Source: Laspinema sp. D2d (GTDB lineage Bacteria; Cyanobacteriota; Cyanobacteriia; Cyanobacteriales; Laspinemataceae). Taken from it: 64,000 bases of DNA. The notes beneath the pieces were generated by a model that did not search any database, was not told where the DNA came from, and was given only the letters and a program-made list of their open reading frames with translations. The translations under genes were made by a program, and so were the position numbers. The DNA is taken from NCBI RefSeq assembly GCF_025370755.1, contig NZ_JAMXFC010000037.1:1-64000 (forward strand), written 5' to 3'. Positions 63,574-64,000 of the stretch are shown here, piece after piece. The number at the start of each line of letters is the position of its first letter. The first letter of the stretch is position 1.

Positions 63574-64000
63574 ATGCTGACCCAAAGAATTGCCCTGGTC
63601 ATTCAATACCTGGGCACTCATTTTCATGGGTGGCAACGGCAACCGAACCAAAGGACGGTACAGGAGGAGATCGAAACGGTACTGGCCGGTGTCCTCAAGC
63701 AACCCACTCGCGTGATTGCTGCCGGAAGAACGGATACGGGGGTTCATGCAGCCGCTCAAGTGGCTCATTTTGAAGCCAGCAGTCCGATTCCACCGGAAAG
63801 ATGGGCGGGGGTCCTTAATAGTCGTCTCCCCAACGATATTTTGGTCCTGGCATCGGCGGCGGTAGACTCCCAGTGGCACGCTCGATTTTCGGCGGTTTCC
63901 CGTCGCTATCGATACATCCTCTATACCGACAAGCAACCCAACTTGTTTGTGCGCCCGTTTTCTTGGCATTATTATTATGCACCCCTGGATGAATCCTTGA
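63574..64000 (+). CDS. truA: tRNA pseudouridine synthase A, 3' end beyond the window
   Basis: The gene runs off the right edge after 142 codons; the frame stays open to base 64000. It has ALVIQYLGTHFHGWQRQPNQ (about 6-25) and the catalytic loop AAGRTDTGVHAAAQVAHF with the essential Asp near residue 53, then LPNDILVLASAAV. TruA makes pseudouridine at positions 38-40 of many tRNAs. ATG 63574 is chosen; an in-frame ATG at 63544 would add ten residues. It follows rplQ, a common arrangement. Confidence 0.95.
   Translation, partial: MLTQRIALVIQYLGTHFHGWQRQPNQRTVQEEIETVLAGVLKQPTRVIAAGRTDTGVHAAAQVAHFEASSPIPPERWAGVLNSRLPNDILVLASAAVDSQWHARFSAVSRRYRYILYTDKQPNLFVRPFSWHYYYAPLDESL

Overview
The window looks like chromosomal DNA of a filamentous cyanobacterium, probably in the Oscillatoria/Laspinema/Phormidium range (the genus is inferred, not shown). 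The signs are frequent GCGATCGC (HIP1) sites outside the first 16 kb, photosynthesis and cyanobacterial marker genes (ndhN, ndhS, cpcT-type lyase, thf1/psb29, a GUN4 protein, ldpA, hemF), a ycf45-like R3H protein, and an S10-spc-alpha ribosomal cluster in cyanobacterial layout (starting at rplC, with no rpsJ, rpsN or rpmD).

Region 1 (about 0-17.2 kb) is an exopolysaccharide or surface-glycan locus. It holds a TolB/oligogalacturonate-lyase-like beta-propeller on the minus strand, then on the plus strand a Wzx-type flippase, a sulfotransferase, seven glycosyltransferases, a membrane-anchored parallel beta-helix protein, a nucleotide-sugar epimerase and a WecG/TagA transferase, ending at a strong terminator. 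It is AT-rich and nearly free of HIP1 sites from about 0.7 to 9.4 kb, suggesting a different history from the flanking DNA.

Region 2 (17.2-27 kb) holds small hypothetical genes, an alpha/beta hydrolase with an RpaB-type HLR1 site in its promoter, and the most unusual locus here: a divergent LysR regulator facing an operon of a MinD/ParA-type ATPase, a glutaminase, a short PAS protein and a large PAS protein. Beside it, between a class III adenylyl cyclase with the same PAS front end and the PAS gene, lie decayed pieces of a second copy of the module: a PAS remnant fused to the first codons of the ATPase gene, and the broken 5' end and promoter of a second lysR. A tandem duplication followed by internal deletion explains this.

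Region 3 (27-48 kb) is a gene-dense housekeeping and regulatory stretch: HAS-barrel-like protein, ndhS, rodA, mrp, hemF, a STAS protein, cpcT-like, thf1, a phosphoribosyltransferase gene broken by an in-frame TAG, tsaB, a CPXCG zinc protein, an SRPBCC protein, a 1054-residue PAS/GAF histidine kinase, a small single-span protein with an HLR1-like promoter, the R3H/AAA protein, ldpA, an Slr1339-type salt-stress protein, a GUN4 protein, three tandem von Willebrand A proteins and ndhN.

Region 4 (48-64 kb) is the ribosomal protein cluster: rplC-rplD-rplW-rplB-rpsS-rplV-rpsC-rplP-rpmC-rpsQ-rplN-rplX-rplE-rpsH-rplF-rplR-rpsE-rplO-secY-adk-infA-rpmJ-rpsM-rpsK-rpoA-rplQ, with truA running off the right edge. 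Good promoters are visible before rplC and before rpmJ, and heptamer repeats sit in two of the gaps. No tRNA, rRNA, CRISPR array or intact insertion sequence was recognised.
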